NCBI GenBank assembly: GCA_959018215.1
Contig: CAUEKL010000037.1
Span: 1 to 14,635, forward strand
Length of the DNA stretch: 14,635 nucleotides
Reading direction: 5' to 3'
Origin: an uncultured Gemmiger sp.
GTDB taxonomy: Bacteria > Bacillota > Clostridia > Oscillospirales > Ruminococcaceae
The notes under the pieces were generated by a model that saw nothing but the letters and a program-made list of their open reading frames with translations, was not told the DNA's origin and did no database searches. Positions 13,619 through 14,635 of the stretch are shown here, in pieces (within the stretch, counting starts at the first letter, position 1; the number at the start of each line of letters is the position of its first letter). The position numbers were made by a program, and so were the translations under genes.

Positions 13619-14635
13619 TCAGTAGACGCCGTACTCGCAGCCTACGCTGCCCGCGGCTACCTCGTCCACCAGGTGCCACCCGCCCCGCTGCCGTTCGTAC
13701 AGCCGCACGGTGCCGCGGCCGTTGCCGCAGTTCCAAAGCCGGTTGTGCCGCTTGTATCCGTCGGGAGATTCGTAGTTGATGAGCAGCATCTCCGCCTTGG
13801 GGCAGGTGATCTCCACCTCCATCCGGGCGGTGAAGGTGGTCTGCACTACCTTCCACAGGATCTGATCCTCCGTCTCGGTGCAGTCGAAGAAGGTGCGGCT
13901 GCCCGTCCAGAACTTGCTGAAATTGAATTCATAGTCCCGGCCCTCGTAGTAGAACTGACCCAGCAGCTTGCGGCCCAGGGCGATGCCGAACACCTTGGGA
14001 TTGCCGCCGCCCACCTCAAACACGCTGTTGGTCAGCCGCTGTCCGGTGATCTTGCTCACCAGATCGTTGGAGGACAGCCATACCCAGGGGGAGGTGAAAT
14101 CCCCGCCCCAGTTTTTGTCCGCGTAGCCGTAGCAGGTCTCGGGGCGTACCCGGTACTCCACCCCGTTCAGCCGCAGCCGACCCTCAAAGGCCGTCTTCAT
14201 CCCCTCGGCATGCCAGAACATCTCAAAAGCGTTGATGGCCCGGAAAAACCGGGACGCCCCGTATCCCACATGGTAGGCCACCAGCTTGCGGATGCAAATG
14301 TCCCATTCCATCTCCCCGGCGTCGCTCATCCATTCGGGGTGGGCGGCGGCCTGTTCCGGGGTCACCTTCACATGGCCGGTCATGCGGGTCTCGGTGCAGG
14401 TGCAGTCCCCGGCCTGCAGGTCCAGAGGCTGCCCCAGAGGGATATGTACCTCGCTCCAGGGGAAAAAGCGGTGCAGCTGGCCCTTCTCCCGGCCCCAGAA
14501 GCCCACATTCACCATGCAGTAGGAAGGACGCTTGCCCGCTTTCCGGGCGGCGGGGTCGTTCCAGACCAGCACCGGCTCCGCCTGGGCCAGGGCCGGGTTG
14601 CACAGAAAGTATTCGATGTAAAAGGTCTTGCGGGC
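13619..14635 (-). CDS. Tocopherol cyclase-like protein (N-terminus beyond right edge)
   Basis: An open frame of 338 codons that enters at the right edge (first visible residues ARKTFYIEYFLCNP) and stops at 13619. A GTG at 14572 is internal to the frame and not a credible start, since open, family-like sequence continues upstream. Key segments: YCMVNVGFWGREK, FFPWSEVHIPLG, AFEMFWHAEGMKTAFEG, then GYADKNWGGDFTSPWVWLSSND (about 14125-14065), which matches the Y.EKNWG.xFP..W.W signature of the tocopherol cyclase family. These proteins have a two-lobed lipocalin-like beta barrel. No oxygenic or tocopherol pathway gene is nearby, so the plant reaction is not implied; a hydrophobic ligand or a lipid/glycan role is possible. 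It lies 64 nt upstream of the 67-aa gene. Confidence 0.75.
   Translation of the reverse strand, partial: ARKTFYIEYFLCNPALAQAEPVLVWNDPAARKAGKRPSYCMVNVGFWGREKGQLHRFFPWSEVHIPLGQPLDLQAGDCTCTETRMTGHVKVTPEQAAAHPEWMSDAGEMEWDICIRKLVAYHVGYGASRFFRAINAFEMFWHAEGMKTAFEGRLRLNGVEYRVRPETCYGYADKNWGGDFTSPWVWLSSNDLVSKITGQRLTNSVFEVGGGNPKVFGIALGRKLLGQFYYEGRDYEFNFSKFWTGSRTFFDCTETEDQILWKVVQTTFTARMEVEITCPKAEMLLINYESPDGYKRHNRLWNCGNGRGTVRLYERQRGGWHLVDEVAAGSVGCEYGVY

Overview
The window looks like a chromosomal segment of a GC-rich Gram-positive gut anaerobe of the class Clostridia, most likely an Oscillospiraceae/Ruminococcaceae member of the Faecalibacterium-Subdoligranulum-Gemmiger type. This rests on the GC-rich coding sequence, AGGAGG-type ribosome binding sites, lipoprotein and Sec signals of Gram-positive style, a sporulation sigma-K-like gene at the left edge, and a large surface protein of a kind I associate with this group. 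The genus is inference. I see no tRNA, rRNA, CRISPR array, transposase, phage gene or integration site.

Layout. Positions 1-234 (minus) hold the N-terminal 78 codons of a sigK-like sigma factor that runs off the left edge. Divergent from it, a consensus promoter drives a two-gene operon with a 4-nt overlap: an SGNH/GDSL esterase and a rhodanese-domain lipoprotein. A bidirectional hairpin separates this from a minus-strand operon (4071 to 1387): a prolyl-tRNA editing-like deacylase, a fused AmmeMemoRadiSam B-A protein and the radical SAM partner AmrS. Next comes a fatty-acid unit: oleate hydratase (minus) diverging from a TetR-type regulator (plus). The two predicted promoters share the same -10 bases and lie among three CGTACWGT repeats.

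A 402-nt non-coding stretch leads to the largest gene (7237-10617, 1126 aa), a secreted protein with a Glu/Pro-rich stalk, six related beta-rich modules of about 110-140 residues and a distinct C-terminal domain. It ends at a strong bidirectional terminator. On the other side of that terminator lies an Xre-type HTH/TPR-like gene (minus) broken by one in-frame TGA. Divergent from it is a two-gene operon: a FlaR-like P-loop nucleotide kinase and a membrane-anchored alpha/beta hydrolase. Another bidirectional terminator follows, then a minus-strand pair: a tocopherol-cyclase-like protein (cut by the right edge) and a 67-aa coiled-coil protein.

Most of the window is ordinary metabolic and housekeeping content in short, well-terminated operons. 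The parts most worth a second look are the modular surface protein, the overlapping ohyA/tetR control region, the AmmeMemoRadiSam operon (fused B-A protein, AmrS without the usual C-terminal cysteine tail, editing enzyme at the head), the nonsense-interrupted regulator, and the tocopherol-cyclase-like protein in a presumed anaerobe.
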